DNA of 64,000 nt, taken from NCBI RefSeq assembly GCF_030499535.1, contig NZ_JASTLB010000001.1, positions 2,108,001-2,172,000 on the forward strand. The letters run 5' to 3'. The translations under genes were made by a program, and so were the position numbers. Positions 35,837 to 45,663 of this stretch are shown here, in pieces. This DNA is from Streptomyces sp. TG1A-8 (lineage in GTDB: Bacteria > Actinomycetota > Actinomycetes > Streptomycetales > Streptomycetaceae). Under the pieces are notes generated by a model. The model was not told where the DNA came from, did not search any database, and saw nothing but the letters and a program-made list of their open reading frames with translations. Position 1 is the stretch's first letter. Every line of letters starts with the position of its first letter.

Positions 35837-36997
35837 TCAGGACGTACCGCGGCCGGTGCGGACCGAGGTCAGCGCCTGGCGTGTCAACTTCCAGCCGTCG
35901 CCGTGTCGTTCGACATACCCGAGCGCCCGGAGCTCGTACAGCCTCGCGATCGCGTCGTCCCGCGTGGTCCGGGCGTCGCGCGCGATCTCGTCCACGTCGG
36001 CGGCACGGCCTCCGGGCAGGGCGGCCAGGACCTGCCGGGCGGCGGGGTGCAGCAGGTCCAGCGGGAGGACGGGGCCGCGCCGGGGCGGGGCGAGCTCACC
36101 GATGTCGCCCACGAGTTCCACGACCTCGGCGGCGTCGGTGACCAGGAGGGCCTCCGCGCGCAGCAGTTCGTGCACGCCGGCGGAGAGCGCGCTGGTGACC
36201 GGTCCCGGCACGCCCATGGTGAACCGGCCCAGCCGCCGGGCGGCCCGCGCGGTGGCCAGCGAACCGCTGCGGCACGCGGCCTCCACGACGACGGTGCCCC
36301 TGGTCAGGGCGGCGATCACCCGGTTGCGCAGGATGAACCTGCTCGGTGTCGGGTGATCGCCGGGCGGCAGCTCGCCGACGACGAGTCCCTGTTCCGCGAT
36401 CCTGTTGATCAGTGCGGTGTGGCCGCGCGGGTAGGGCCGGTCGACCCCGCAGGCCAGGACGGCGACGGTGGCTCCGCCCGCGGCCAGCGCGCCCCGGTGG
36501 GCGGCGCCGTCGATGCCGTACGCGCCGCCGGACACGACCACCCAGCCCCGCTCGGCGAGCCCCGAGGCAAGGGAGGCGGCCACGTGCGCGCCGTACTCGG
36601 TGCAGGCGCGCGCGCCCACCACGGCGACGGAGCGGAGCGCCCACATCCGCAGGCCGGGCCTCCCCCGCACCCACAGCCCCGTGGGCCGGCCGTCCCCCAG
36701 GTCGTCGAGTTGCCCGGGCCACTCGGCGTCCCCCGGGCACACGAACCGCGTCCCGGCCTCCCGCGCGGCGTCGAGGTCCCGCTCCGGCTCGGCCCGCCCG
36801 GCCCGCGCGACGAGCCCGGCCCACCGCTCGGCACTCACCCCCGGCAGCGCCGGCGCACCCGTCCGCAGCCTGCGCACCACCTCCTCCACCCCGAGCTCCC
36901 GCACCCAGCGCCCACCGACCTCGTCCCCGGGTTCGATCACCCGGGCGAGGAACACCCGCCCGAGCAGGTCCTCGCGCGTGCCGCTGCCGGCGCTCAC
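35837..36997 (-). CDS. dprA: DNA-processing protein DprA
   Basis: Protein of 386 residues with an N-terminal helical region, the Rossmann core ([57 protein letters not shown]) and a C-terminal winged-helix segment ([22 protein letters not shown]). DprA loads RecA on incoming single-stranded DNA. Its role in Streptomyces is not settled, because no natural competence is established. GTGA overlaps the comM stop. Confidence 0.93.
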   Translation of the reverse strand: MSAGSGTREDLLGRVFLARVIEPGDEVGGRWVRELGVEEVVRRLRTGAPALPGVSAERWAGLVARAGRAEPERDLDAAREAGTRFVCPGDAEWPGQLDDLGDGRPTGLWVRGRPGLRMWALRSVAVVGARACTEYGAHVAASLASGLAERGWVVVSGGAYGIDGAAHRGALAAGGATVAVLACGVDRPYPRGHTALINRIAEQGLVVGELPPGDHPTPSRFILRNRVIAALTRGTVVVEAACRSGSLATARAARRLGRFTMGVPGPVTSALSAGVHELLRAEALLVTDAAEVVELVGDIGELAPPRRGPVLPLDLLHPAARQVLAALPGGRAADVDEIARDARTTRDDAIARLYELRALGYVERHGDGWKLTRQALTSVRTGRGTS

Positions 36998-38619
36998 GCG
37001 GATGCCCCGAGGGCCATGGGCACGCCCCGCGGGACGCCGGTGCGCAACTGCAGGGCCAGGGCGACGTCCGTGGCGTCCGGGCGGTCGTGGCCCACGAGGT
37101 CCGCGACCGTCCAGGCGACGCGGAGCACCCGGTCGATCCCGCGGGCCGTGAGCACGCCCCGCTCCAGGCTGCGTTCGGCCTCGTCCATCGCGCCGGGGGC
37201 GGCGTGGAAGCGGCTGCGCAGTTCCCGGCCGGGCACTTCGCCGTTGGTGCGCCAGACGGATCCGGCGAGGCGGGCGGCGGCCCGCTCCCGGGCCGCGCGC
37301 ACCCGGTCGGCGACGGTCGCGGTGGACTCGCCGCGGGTGCCCGGTTCCGTGAGCTGGGCGCGGGTGACCGGGTCGATCCCGACGCGCAGGTCGACCCGGT
37401 CCAGCAGCGGTCCGGACAGCCGGGACTGGTAGCGGCGGATCGCCGACGGAGGGCAGTCGCACAGGGCGTCCCGCTGCGAGAAGCGTCCGCAGGGGCACGG
37501 ATTGGCCGCCAGGACCATCAGGAACCTCGCCGGGAACCGGACCACCCCCGCACTGCGGGCGATCACCACGTGCCCGGACTCCAGGGGCTGCCGCAGGGCG
37601 TCCAGGGTCCGGCTGTGGAACTCGGGGGCCTCGTCCAGGAACAGCACGCCCCGGTGGGCCAGGGACACGGCGCCCGGCCTGGCGACGCCCGGTCCGCCGC
37701 CGACGAGCGACTGCAGCGTCGCCGAGTGGTGCGGGGCGCAGTAGGGCGCGACGTCGATGAGCGGCCTGCCCGGCGGGAGCAGTCCCGCCACCGAATGGAC
37801 CGCGGTGACCTCCAGGGACTCCTGCCGGGTGAGCCGGGGAAGCACGGCGGGCAGCCGCTCGGCGAGCATGGTCTTGCCCGCGCCCGGCGGTCCTTCCAGG
37901 AACAGGTGGTGTCCGCCGGCGGCGGCCACCTCCACGGCGGTGCGCGCCGGGGTCTGGCCCACGACGTCGGCCAGGTCGTGGTCCAGGTCCTGCTGGGCCG
38001 CGCCGACGCCGCGCATGCCGGTGGCCGCGCCGCTGCCGGGCATGCGCAGGCCGGCCAGCAGGGGATCGGGGCGTCCCCGCTCCTGCGGTTCCTCCTCGGG
38101 CACGGGCTCGTCGGCGAGCACGGCGATCAGTTGCCGCAGGCTGCGGACACCGAGCACCGACACGCCGGGTACCAGCGAGGCCTCGGCGGCGGCGCACTCC
38201 GGTACGACCACCTGGTCGTAGCCCGCGTCCGCGGCGGCGAGCACGGCGGGCAGGATGCCCCGCACCGGCCGCACCCGGCCGTCGAGGCCCAGTTCCCCGA
38301 TCATGACGATGTCGGCGAGGACCCGGGGGTCGATCCGCTCGGCGGCGCCGAGCACCGCGCAGGCGACGGCCAGGTCGAAGCCGGAACCGGCCTTGGGGAC
38401 CGACGCGGGGCTGAGTCCGACGGTGAGCTTCTTCTGCGGCCACTCGCCGCCGGAGTTCACCACCGCCGCCCGGACCCGGTCCCGGCTCTCCGTCAGGCTC
38501 TTGTCGGGGAGGCCGACCAGGGTGAAGGCCGCCACTCCGGGTTCGAGGTCGGCCTGGACCTCGACGACCACGCCCTCGACGCCGACCGGGGCGACGGAGC
38601 AGGTGCGGGCGAATCCCAT
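36994..38619 (-). CDS. comM: ComM/YifB-family Mg-chelatase-like AAA ATPase
   Basis: Protein of 541 residues. An N-terminal S5-like/Lon-type domain (VEVQADLEPGVAAFTLVGLPD) precedes the AAA+ module with GPPGAGKTML, LFLDEAPEF and a NPCPCG...C...CDCPP cysteine pattern near 360-385. ComM is a branch-migration helicase in transformation and homologous recombination. Operon with yraN (1-base gap) and dprA. Confidence 0.93.
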   Translation of the reverse strand: MGFARTCSVAPVGVEGVVVEVQADLEPGVAAFTLVGLPDKSLTESRDRVRAAVVNSGGEWPQKKLTVGLSPASVPKAGSGFDLAVACAVLGAAERIDPRVLADIVMIGELGLDGRVRPVRGILPAVLAAADAGYDQVVVPECAAAEASLVPGVSVLGVRSLRQLIAVLADEPVPEEEPQERGRPDPLLAGLRMPGSGAATGMRGVGAAQQDLDHDLADVVGQTPARTAVEVAAAGGHHLFLEGPPGAGKTMLAERLPAVLPRLTRQESLEVTAVHSVAGLLPPGRPLIDVAPYCAPHHSATLQSLVGGGPGVARPGAVSLAHRGVLFLDEAPEFHSRTLDALRQPLESGHVVIARSAGVVRFPARFLMVLAANPCPCGRFSQRDALCDCPPSAIRRYQSRLSGPLLDRVDLRVGIDPVTRAQLTEPGTRGESTATVADRVRAARERAAARLAGSVWRTNGEVPGRELRSRFHAAPGAMDEAERSLERGVLTARGIDRVLRVAWTVADLVGHDRPDATDVALALQLRTGVPRGVPMALGASA

Positions 38620-38620
38620 C

Positions 38621-38986
38621 TCAGGCCACCCCCCGCGCGTGCTCGACGCGAGGGGCGCCCCGACGGGGCACGAGGACGCCCACGAGATCGATGCGGACGC
38701 CCCCCGGCGGGGCCCCGCCGTGCGCCTGGACCCAGCGCTCGGCCAGGTCCAGCAGCCGCCGGGCCTTCTCGGGCGTGACGGCGGCCATCGGGTGCTGGAA
38801 ACCGCCGTCCCTGCGGGTCTTCACCTCGCAGACGACCAGGGTGCTCCCGTCCCGGGCCACGATGTCGATCTCACCGGACCGCCCGCAGCGCCAGTTGCGC
38901 TGCAGGATCGTCAGACCGGCCCGCGCCAGCCGCCGCGCGGCCAGGTCCTCGCCGTACCTGCCCAGTTCACTGCGTGCCTTGCTCAT
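38621..38986 (-). CDS. YraN-family putative endonuclease (UPF0102)
   Basis: Protein of 121 residues. Endonuclease-like core: [20 protein letters not shown] then [24 protein letters not shown] (the ExK-like signature) and [17 protein letters not shown] before the ATG. Commonly next to comM/dprA; probably linked to DNA uptake or repair. Activity not shown. Confidence 0.9.
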   Translation of the reverse strand: MSKARSELGRYGEDLAARRLARAGLTILQRNWRCGRSGEIDIVARDGSTLVVCEVKTRRDGGFQHPMAAVTPEKARRLLDLAERWVQAHGGAPPGGVRIDLVGVLVPRRGAPRVEHARGVA

Positions 38987-39092
38987 GTCGGCACCACCTC
39001 CGGCGCCCACGGTCACGCATTCCGGCCCAAGGTGTTGATCTTGGTGGATCACCCGGCGGTTGTGGACAACCCCGTCACCCGGACGGGGGCGG

Positions 39093-39401
39093 TCAGCCGC
39101 CCGGCAGCTCCAGGTCGTTCTTGTTCAGCTCCTCGATGTTCACGTCTTTGAACGTCAGCACGCGGACCTGCTTGACAAAGCGGGCCGGTCGGTACATGTC
39201 CCAGACCCAGGCGTCCGCCATGGACACCTCGAAGAACACCTCACCCTGGACCGAGTGCACCTGCATCTCGTAGTCGTTGGTGAGGTAGAAGCGCCGCTCG
39301 GTCTCGATCACGTATTTGAACAGACCGACGACATCTCGGTACTCCCGGTAGAGCTTCAGCTCCATCTCGGTCTCGTACTTCTCGAGGTCCTCGGCGCTCA
39401 T
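39093..39401 (-). CDS. Conserved actinobacterial DUF2469 protein
   Basis: 102 residues, an actinobacteria-restricted protein of extreme conservation ([19 protein letters not shown] at the N-terminus, [18 protein letters not shown] at the C-terminus). Short beta-rich, probably an intracellular protein. Function unknown; location beside the sip/yraN cluster is widely kept in actinomycetes. Confidence 0.9.
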   Translation of the reverse strand: MSAEDLEKYETEMELKLYREYRDVVGLFKYVIETERRFYLTNDYEMQVHSVQGEVFFEVSMADAWVWDMYRPARFVKQVRVLTFKDVNIEELNKNDLELPGG

Positions 39402-39457
39402 GGCATGTTCCCCTTCAGCCGTGCGGTCCCACCATTGTGCGCCAGTCCGACGAGCCC

Positions 39458-39991
39458 TCAGACGATTTCCGTGTCCAGGGTCACGGGCCTGGCGGGGGGA
39501 CCTTCGTCGAGCAGCGTGCGCAGCAGCCCGGCGAGTCTGGTCGGATACACCGTCTCACGTGCCCGGGCCAGTTCCCGACACGTCCACCAGCGCGCTCCGG
39601 CGACAGTGCGCCGCTCCAGCTCCGTCAGGCCCAGGGTCCCGGTGGCCGTCCGGCTCGTCCGCGCCAGGTAGTACCACTCGTCCTGGTCCCAGCGGCGGCC
39701 CGCGAACGGGAAGGAGCACCGCCGGCGCCACAGCACGGGACCGAGTTCGACGTCGGTGATTCCGGTCTCCTCGGCGAGTTCCCGCAGTGCGGCCTCCTCG
39801 TGCGTCTCGGTCCCCTCCAGGCCGCCGCCGGGGGTGAACCACCAGTCGTCGGCCGGGTCGTCCGGCTCGTGGCCGTGCAGGAGGAGGATGCGGTCCTCTG
39901 GGTCGAGCAGGACCACCCGGGCCACCTTGCGCAGGCCGCCTCCGTGCGCGTCCCCGGCCGGCCCCGCGGGTTCAGCGGGTTCAGCGGACAC
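39458..39991 (-). CDS. NUDIX hydrolase
   Basis: Protein of 177 residues. The Nudix box GGLEGTETHEEAALRELAEE (then TGI) is complete and VARVVLLDPEDRILLLHGHE precedes it. It hydrolyses a nucleoside diphosphate linked to X; substrate unknown. The GTG at 39991 overlaps the sipZ stop by 11 bases, with GGAG upstream, so it is probably co-transcribed with the peptidases. Confidence 0.88.
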   Translation of the reverse strand: MSAEPAEPAGPAGDAHGGGLRKVARVVLLDPEDRILLLHGHEPDDPADDWWFTPGGGLEGTETHEEAALRELAEETGITDVELGPVLWRRRCSFPFAGRRWDQDEWYYLARTSRTATGTLGLTELERRTVAGARWWTCRELARARETVYPTRLAGLLRTLLDEGPPARPVTLDTEIV

Positions 39992-40700
39992 CGACGGGCT
40001 CCGGCCGGGGGCGGGAGCGGCCCAGGCGCTTGGCGACCGGGCCGTACGCGCCGCCGCCGAGGACCAGCACGGCACCGGCGACGATCATCAGCTCGATGGT
40101 GCCCAGCGGGCCCGGCCGGGAGAGGGGGCCCAGGGTCTCGAAGCCGGTGGGGCGCCCGAGCATGCCCTTCACGGGCCAGACGACGGCGTCGACGCGGGCG
40201 GACACCGCCGAGCGGGCGACCGTGCCGCCGGCCGCGTCGGTCAGGTGGGCGGTGGAGTCCAGGGAGCCCTGGCGCTCGTCGCCGAGGAGGAACAGCCGGC
40301 CCTCGGGGACGGTCACCGCCGGGATCCTCCTGGTCTCGGCCGGGGAGCCCTCGGGGAGGTACGGCTCGTCGATCCGCTTGCCGTTGACGGTCAGCTTGCC
40401 GTCCGTGCAGCAGGAGACGGTGTCCCCGCCGACGGCGACGACCCGCTTGACCACGTCGGCGTTGGCGACCCAGTTCTCGTCGCGGAAGACGACCACGTCA
40501 CCGCGCCGGATGTCGCCGCCGTCGACGCGCTGGGCGAGCACCCGGTCACCGGCGCCGATCGTCGGGGTCATCGAGCTGGTCGGCACGGTGTACGGGCGGT
40601 ACACCACCGCTCCCCACACGAATCCGCCGAGGAACAGCACGAGGCCCAGTGCCACGGCCAGCCCGGACAGGCGCTGGCCGATCCCGCTCTCACCACTCAT
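39981..40700 (-). CDS. sipZ: Type I signal peptidase SipZ
   Basis: 239 residues, one N-terminal helix (GLAVALGLVLFLGGFVWG), catalytic Ser43 in PTSSMTPT and Lys85 in VVKRVVAVGGD, plus a C-terminal helix (IVAGAVLVLGGGAYG). Processes Sec and Tat secreted proteins outside the membrane. Fourth of four tandem paralogues. The start ATG at 40700 has GGG-rich sequence upstream only. Confidence 0.9.
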   Translation of the reverse strand: MSGESGIGQRLSGLAVALGLVLFLGGFVWGAVVYRPYTVPTSSMTPTIGAGDRVLAQRVDGGDIRRGDVVVFRDENWVANADVVKRVVAVGGDTVSCCTDGKLTVNGKRIDEPYLPEGSPAETRRIPAVTVPEGRLFLLGDERQGSLDSTAHLTDAAGGTVARSAVSARVDAVVWPVKGMLGRPTGFETLGPLSRPGPLGTIELMIVAGAVLVLGGGAYGPVAKRLGRSRPRPEPVGVR

Positions 40701-40768
40701 GGCCCCGGACCCTACCCGGCGGTACCGGGGCTTGCCCACCCTGCCCGGCGGAGCGGGAGGGCCCGGCC

Positions 40769-41764
40769 TCAGCGCGCCCCGGTCCGCGTCGCCCGCCTGC
40801 GCCGCCACGCCGCCACCGGCAGCACCGGCAGCACGGCCGCCACCGCCGTGCCCTCCGGGGCCACCGTGAGGGACTGCGCGGCCGGGGACCGCTGTCCGAG
40901 GCCGGTCTGGTCGAAGGTGTCCGGGACCGGCAGGGTGTCCCAGCGGTTGATCGGCCAGGCCTTGACGATGGCGCGGCCGACGACCTTGTCGACGGGGACC
41001 ATGCCGTGGTGCTCGTCGGACTGGTTGTAGCGCGAGTCACGGGAGTTCTGGCGGTGGTCGCCCATCACCCAGATGTAGCCCCGGGGGACCTTCACCTTGA
41101 ACTGGCCGCCCTGGTCGTCCTGGCTGCACGGCGTGTTGCCGGGGTAGACGTACGGCTCGTCCAGCGCCTTGCCGTTGACGGTCAGCGGGCCGGTGCCCTG
41201 GCACTGGACGGTGTCGCCGCCGACGCCGATGACCCGCTTGATCAGGTCCTTCTCCTCGGCGGACGGCATCAGGCCGATCCAGCTGAGGACCTTCTGCACC
41301 GGGTTCGGATCGGGTGTCGGCTCGCCGGCCAGCCAGTTGTCCGGGTCGTGGAAGACGACGACCTCGCCGCGCCCGGGCTCGGAGCCGAACCACGGGGTCA
41401 GCTTGTCGACCAGGACGCGGTCACCCTGCTGGAGGGTGTTCTGCATGGAGTCGGACGGGATCGAGAACGCCTGCACCAGGAACGTCTTGATCAGCAGTGC
41501 CAGGACCAGCGCGACGCCGATCAGGATCGGCAGCTCCTTCCAGAAGGAGCGCGGCTGCCTCGGCGGGCGTGCGCCCTCGTCCGTGCCCCCGCCGCCGGTC
41601 CGGGGCACCTGCCCGTCCTCCGGCGCACCGTCACCGGCCGCCGGGGAGCCGGAGCCCCCGGACGTCACGGCGCCGTCCGAGGGGGATGCGCCCGCTTCCA
41701 CGGGGTGCCCGCGGTGCTCCTCGCCGTCGTGTCCCGACCGTGCGCCAACCGCCACATCCCCCAC
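40769..41764 (-). CDS. sipY: Type I signal peptidase SipY
   Basis: 331 residues: about 75 acidic Gly/Ala-rich residues, a transmembrane helix (ELPILIGVALVLALLIKTF), Ser106 in PSDSMQNT, Lys176 in DLIKRVIGVGGD and a C-terminal hydrophobic segment (AVAAVLPVLPVAAW). GTG start with GAGGAG six bases upstream. SipY is the main signal peptidase in S. lividans as I recall. The start lies inside the sipX reading frame. Confidence 0.92.
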   Translation of the reverse strand: MGDVAVGARSGHDGEEHRGHPVEAGASPSDGAVTSGGSGSPAAGDGAPEDGQVPRTGGGGTDEGARPPRQPRSFWKELPILIGVALVLALLIKTFLVQAFSIPSDSMQNTLQQGDRVLVDKLTPWFGSEPGRGEVVVFHDPDNWLAGEPTPDPNPVQKVLSWIGLMPSAEEKDLIKRVIGVGGDTVQCQGTGPLTVNGKALDEPYVYPGNTPCSQDDQGGQFKVKVPRGYIWVMGDHRQNSRDSRYNQSDEHHGMVPVDKVVGRAIVKAWPINRWDTLPVPDTFDQTGLGQRSPAAQSLTVAPEGTAVAAVLPVLPVAAWRRRRATRTGAR

Positions 41765-42743
41765 GCCAACTCCTCACTCCGTGCCGCCGCCCGCGCCCTG
41801 TGCGGCGCAGGCCCACCACTCCCATAACGAGCGGGAGTTCCGCAGGGGTCGGGAGCTGGGTCATTCGGTTCCGATCGTCGGGGGCAACCCTATGCGACAG
41901 CCGCGACGCCGAGGCCGGCCCCGACACGGACTGGACAACGCTTGCGAAGGTTTTAGGTTCCCGCAGGCGCGTCCAGTGGGCGACCGGCCAGCCGATGAAC
42001 ATCGCCCGGCCGACCACCGAGTGCTCGGAGACCGTGCCGCCGTACGGCGTGTTCTGGTGGACCCGGGAGTCCGCGGAGTCGTCCCGGTGGTCGCCCATCA
42101 CCCACAGGCGCCCTCGGGGGACGGTGACGTCGAAGGGGGTGGAGGAGGGGGCGTTCCCCGGGTACAGGTAGTCGCCCTCGGTCAGGGGTACGCCGTTGAC
42201 GGTGACCCGGCCCTGTGCGTCGCAGCACTTGACGTGGTCCCCGCCGACGCCGATGACCCGCTTGATCAGGTCCTTCTCGTTGTCGGAGGGCAGCAGGCCG
42301 ATGAAGGTGAGGCCTTCCTTGACCTGCTTGACGACGACGGGGTCGTGCTTCTCGGTGGTCTGCTCGCCGGCCAGCCAGCCGCCCGGGTCGTGGAAGACGA
42401 CCACGTCCCCGCGGTGCGGCTCGGAGCCGAACCACGGGGTGAGCTTGTCGACCAGGACCCGGTCGCCGATCCGGATCGTCTGCTCCATGGAGCCCGACGG
42501 GATCACGAACGCCTGGACGAGGAAGGTCTTCAGGACCAGCGCGATGAGGACGGCGACACCGACCAGGAGGGGGATCTCCCGGACGGCCGAACGTCTGCGC
42601 TTGCGCTTGACCTTGCGCTGGAGCTTGCGGCGCTCCGCGCGCGTGCGGCCCCCGGCGGGCGCGGAGGTGCGGCGGGTACCGGTGGGCAGCGGGTCGTCCG
42701 CGCCGCCGCCGGACCCTCCGCGCGGTTTGCCGCGGTTACCCAT
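41631..42743 (-). CDS. sipX: Type I signal peptidase SipX with long C-terminal extension
   Basis: The open frame gives 370 residues, longer than the roughly 320 I recall for SipX. Ser85 is in PSGSMEQT, Lys161 in DLIKRVIGVGGD, with a basic N-terminus (KLQRKVKRKRRRSAVREIP) before the helix. The conserved domain ends around LREPKTFASVV; about 85 further residues follow, running 134 bases into sipY. The third codon bases stay G/C-rich until about 41790 and then weaken, so the true end may be a lost stop or frameshift. Start overlaps sipW by eight bases. Confidence 0.8.
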   Translation of the reverse strand: MGNRGKPRGGSGGGADDPLPTGTRRTSAPAGGRTRAERRKLQRKVKRKRRRSAVREIPLLVGVAVLIALVLKTFLVQAFVIPSGSMEQTIRIGDRVLVDKLTPWFGSEPHRGDVVVFHDPGGWLAGEQTTEKHDPVVVKQVKEGLTFIGLLPSDNEKDLIKRVIGVGGDHVKCCDAQGRVTVNGVPLTEGDYLYPGNAPSSTPFDVTVPRGRLWVMGDHRDDSADSRVHQNTPYGGTVSEHSVVGRAMFIGWPVAHWTRLREPKTFASVVQSVSGPASASRLSHRVAPDDRNRMTQLPTPAELPLVMGVVGLRRTGRGRRHGVRSWRGGCGGWRTVGTRRRGAPRAPRGSGRIPLGRRRDVRGLRLPGGR

Positions 42744-43431
42744 GGGCGCCCCCCGGGGCGGGCACGCGCGCGTAGGCGGCGGGCCGCCGTACGTGCGTCC
42801 AGTGGGTGCGGGGCCACACGATCCAGTCGGCGCGGCCGATGACGTCGCCGACCGGGATCATGCCGCCGCCGGGCGAGCCGAGGTGGTCGCGGGAATCGCT
42901 GGAGTCGCCGCGGTGGTCGCCCAGGACGAACAGGCGGCCGGCGGGCACGACGACGTCGAAGGGCACGCTGGAGGGGGCGTCCCCGGGGTACAGGAACGCC
43001 GTCTCGTCGACGGACCGGCCGTTCACCCGGAGCCTCCCCTCCTCGTCGCAGCAGACCACGTGGTCCCCTCCCACCCCTACAACGCGCTTGATGTAGTCGG
43101 CGTCCCCGAAATACCCGGTTCCGTCGAAGACGACCACGTCGCCGCGGCGCGGCCGGGCACCGAAACGGTACGCCAACTTGTTGACGAGAACGCGGTCCCC
43201 GATCCTCAATCCCCGTTCCATGGATCCGCTCGGGATCTGGAACGGCTGCGCCACGAAGGTGCTGAGGAGCAGCAGGAACGCCAGGCAGACGAAGAGGGTG
43301 AGGGTGATCCTGCCGCCCGGCAGCCAGTCGGCGGCCCGTGACACCAACGACGAACGCGACCGTCCCTCCGGTCCCGGGGTGTCCGGGCGGGAGGAGCGGT
43401 CGCGTTGCGTCGGCTGCGCTTCGGTGTCCAT
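42736..43431 (-). CDS. sipW: Type I signal peptidase SipW
   Basis: 231 residues; helix RITLTLFVCLAFLLLLSTFV, Ser70 in PSGSMERG, Lys115 in DYIKRVVGVGGD, and GDHRGDSSDSRDH. First gene of the sipWXYZ cluster, after rplS. No C-terminal membrane anchor is seen, unlike SipY and SipZ. ATG start at 43431. Confidence 0.9.
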   Translation of the reverse strand: MDTEAQPTQRDRSSRPDTPGPEGRSRSSLVSRAADWLPGGRITLTLFVCLAFLLLLSTFVAQPFQIPSGSMERGLRIGDRVLVNKLAYRFGARPRRGDVVVFDGTGYFGDADYIKRVVGVGGDHVVCCDEEGRLRVNGRSVDETAFLYPGDAPSSVPFDVVVPAGRLFVLGDHRGDSSDSRDHLGSPGGGMIPVGDVIGRADWIVWPRTHWTHVRRPAAYARVPAPGGAHG

Positions 43432-43476
43432 CGGAGAGGGATGCTATCCCGCCCCGCCACGGACTCCGGAAGGCGC

Positions 43477-43827
43477 TCAGTTGTCGCGCTTCTCCTTGAT
43501 CTTCGCGGCCTTGCCGCGCAGCTCACGGAGGTAGTACAGCTTGGCGCGGCGCACGTCGCCACGGGTGACCAGCTCGATCTTCTCGACGATCGGGGTGTGC
43601 ACCGGGAAGGTGCGCTCGACGCCGACGGAGAACGAGACCTTGCGGACCGTGAAGGTCTCGCGGACCCCGGAGCCCTGGCGGCGGATCACAACGCCCTTGA
43701 ACTGCTGCACGCGGGAGCGGTTGCCCTCGATGACGCGGACGTGGACGTTGACGGTGTCACCCGGGCGGAAGGCCGGGACGTCGCTGCGCAGCGACGCGGC
43801 GTCGACGGTGTCGAGCAGGTGGGACAT
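43477..43827 (-). CDS. rplS: 50S ribosomal protein L19
   Basis: L19, 116 residues, standard length; [20 protein letters not shown] and [20 protein letters not shown] are the family signatures. Sits at the 30S-50S interface. Upstream trmD, rimM and rpsP make the classic rpsP-rimM-trmD-rplS order. Confidence 0.96.
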   Translation of the reverse strand: MSHLLDTVDAASLRSDVPAFRPGDTVNVHVRVIEGNRSRVQQFKGVVIRRQGSGVRETFTVRKVSFSVGVERTFPVHTPIVEKIELVTRGDVRRAKLYYLRELRGKAAKIKEKRDN

Positions 43828-43961
43828 TTCGTCTGCTTTCCTCGCTGATGCCACAGGTCATCAACGGAAACTAGGGGTACGGGAGGTGTGCCGTGCGGGT
43901 CGGGCGGGCGTCGTGTCCCCCTGTGGCAGGGGCGCACGCCGGACGGGCGCACAACAGCGGC

Positions 43962-44795
43962 CTATTCTTCCACGTCCCCGGTCCTGCGCCAAAACCGGCC
44001 GTACGGCTCGCCCCCGGGGTCCGGGGACCAGCCCAGGATGGAAAGCATCTCGCGGTCCTTCCTGTCGAAGGCCCGGGGGTCGCAGCGCTCGATCAGGTCG
44101 GGCCGGCTGGCGGTCGTCCGCTTCAGCGCCTCGTCGCGGCGCCAGCGGGCGATCCTGCCGTGGTGGCCGCTGAGCAGCACCTCCGGGATGTCCCGGCCGC
44201 GCCACACGGGCGGCTTGGTGTAGACGGGGCCTTCCAGCAGGCCGGCCATCGCCCCGGGCGCGAAGGAGTCGTCCCGGTGGGACTCGGCGTTGCCGAGGAC
44301 GCCCGGGAGCAGGCGGGCCACGGCCTCGGTGATGACCAGGACGGCCGCCTCGCCGCCGGCGAGGACGTAGTCGCCGATGGAGACCTCGTGGACGGGCATG
44401 CGGGCCGCGTACTCGTCCGTCACCCGGCGGTCGATGCCCTCGTAGCGGGCCGGGGTGAAGATCAGCCAGGGCCGCTCGGAGAGCGCGACGGCGAGTTCCT
44501 GGGTGAAGGGACGGCCGCTGGGGGTGGGGACGATCAGCGCGGGGTCCCGGGCGCCGGACTCGTAGCCGTCGGCGAGGACCGTGTCCAGGGCGTCGCCCCA
44601 GGGCTCGGTCTTCATGACCATGCCGGGGCCGCCGCCGTAGGGCGTGTCGTCGACGGTGTTGTGCCGGTCGTAGGTCCAGTCGCGCAGGTCGTGCACGTGG
44701 ACGTCGAGCTGTCCGCGCGCGCGCGCCTTGCCGACCAGGGAGACGTTCAGCGGGTCGAGGTACTCGGGGAAGATCGTGACGACGTCGAGGCGCAT
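43962..44795 (-). CDS. trmD: tRNA (guanine-N1)-methyltransferase TrmD
   Basis: 277 residues of the SPOUT class that methylates G37 of tRNAs. RLDVVTIFPEYLDPL, YGGGPGMVMK and the trefoil-knot SIGDYVLAGGEAAVLVITEA are present, with LPGVLGNAESHRDDSF after it. Follows rimM by 43 bases. Confidence 0.96.
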   Translation of the reverse strand: MRLDVVTIFPEYLDPLNVSLVGKARARGQLDVHVHDLRDWTYDRHNTVDDTPYGGGPGMVMKTEPWGDALDTVLADGYESGARDPALIVPTPSGRPFTQELAVALSERPWLIFTPARYEGIDRRVTDEYAARMPVHEVSIGDYVLAGGEAAVLVITEAVARLLPGVLGNAESHRDDSFAPGAMAGLLEGPVYTKPPVWRGRDIPEVLLSGHHGRIARWRRDEALKRTTASRPDLIERCDPRAFDRKDREMLSILGWSPDPGGEPYGRFWRRTGDVEE

Positions 44796-44838
44796 CAGGA
44801 CTCTTCCCGGGACGACGCGATCTCGGCGCGGTCGTCGA

Positions 44839-45336
44839 TCAGTCCCGGCGGGGGGAGACGACGGCCTTCTGCTGCTCCAGGTCGATCTCGACGACGATCT
44901 CCTGCACGAAGGGGATCATCACCTCGCTGCCGTCGGGCCGCTCCACGACGAACAGGTCCTGGGAGGGCAGGTGCGAGACCTCCGTGATGCGCCCGACCCC
45001 GCTGCCGTCCTCGGTGACCACGTCGAGGTCGATGAGCTGGTGGTCGTAGTACTCGTCCTCGCCCTCGGGGAGTTCCTCGGGGTCGACCTCGGCGATCAGC
45101 AGGGTGTTGCGCAGGGCCTCGGCGGCGGTGCGGTCGCCGACGCCCTCGAAGCGCAGGAGGAGGCGGCCGCTGTGGACGCGGCCGGTGGCGATGGTGAGCG
45201 GCCCGGCGGAGGCCGGGTCGGTGGCCAGGACGGCGCCCGGGGCGAGCCGCAGCTCGGGCTCGTCGGTACGTACCTCGACGGTGACCTCGCCCTTGATGCC
45301 GTGGGCGCGGCCGATCCGTGCGACTACCAGCTGCAC
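44839..45336 (-). CDS. rimM: 16S rRNA processing protein RimM
   Basis: 165 residues. N-terminal RimM beta barrel ([19 protein letters not shown]) and C-terminal PRC-barrel ([18 protein letters not shown]). Assists 30S assembly with S19. The GTG at 45336 is preceded by AGGAG nine bases upstream; an extension to earlier codons has no conserved sequence. Confidence 0.94.
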   Translation of the reverse strand: MQLVVARIGRAHGIKGEVTVEVRTDEPELRLAPGAVLATDPASAGPLTIATGRVHSGRLLLRFEGVGDRTAAEALRNTLLIAEVDPEELPEGEDEYYDHQLIDLDVVTEDGSGVGRITEVSHLPSQDLFVVERPDGSEVMIPFVQEIVVEIDLEQQKAVVSPRRD

Positions 45337-45418
45337 GTGTCCAAATCTCCTGTCGTACGACTGCGGGCCGGGGACGGCCCAGTGGCCCTCCCCGGCCCGA
45401 GCCGGTTGCGATGAAGCG

Positions 45419-45658
45419 TCAGCGGACGTGGTCCACGTCGACCAGGTCGACGCGGACACCGCGGCCGCCGATGGCGCCCACGACGGTACGCAGGGCGCGC
45501 GCGGTACGGCCGTTGCGGCCGATCACCTTGCCGAGGTCGTCGGGGTGGACCCGGACCTCCAGCACGCGTCCGCGGCGCAGGTCGCGCGAGGCGACCTGCA
45601 CATCGTCAGGGTTGTCGACGATGCCCTTCACGAGGTGCTCAAGCGCCTCTTCGAGCAT
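45419..45658 (-). CDS. khpA: KH-domain RNA-binding protein KhpA
   Basis: 79 residues; the type II KH loop is [16 protein letters not shown]. Small RNA-binding protein placed between rpsP and rimM in most Gram-positive bacteria, where it pairs with KhpB in RNA metabolism and cell-elongation control. ATG at 45658. Confidence 0.93.
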   Translation of the reverse strand: MLEEALEHLVKGIVDNPDDVQVASRDLRRGRVLEVRVHPDDLGKVIGRNGRTARALRTVVGAIGGRGVRVDLVDVDHVR

Positions 45659-45663
45659 GCTGC

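Noticed and set aside
41765..41960. Separate small gene between sipX and sipY.
   Set aside because: The sipX frame already fills it with fitting codon use; no second start or ribosome site.
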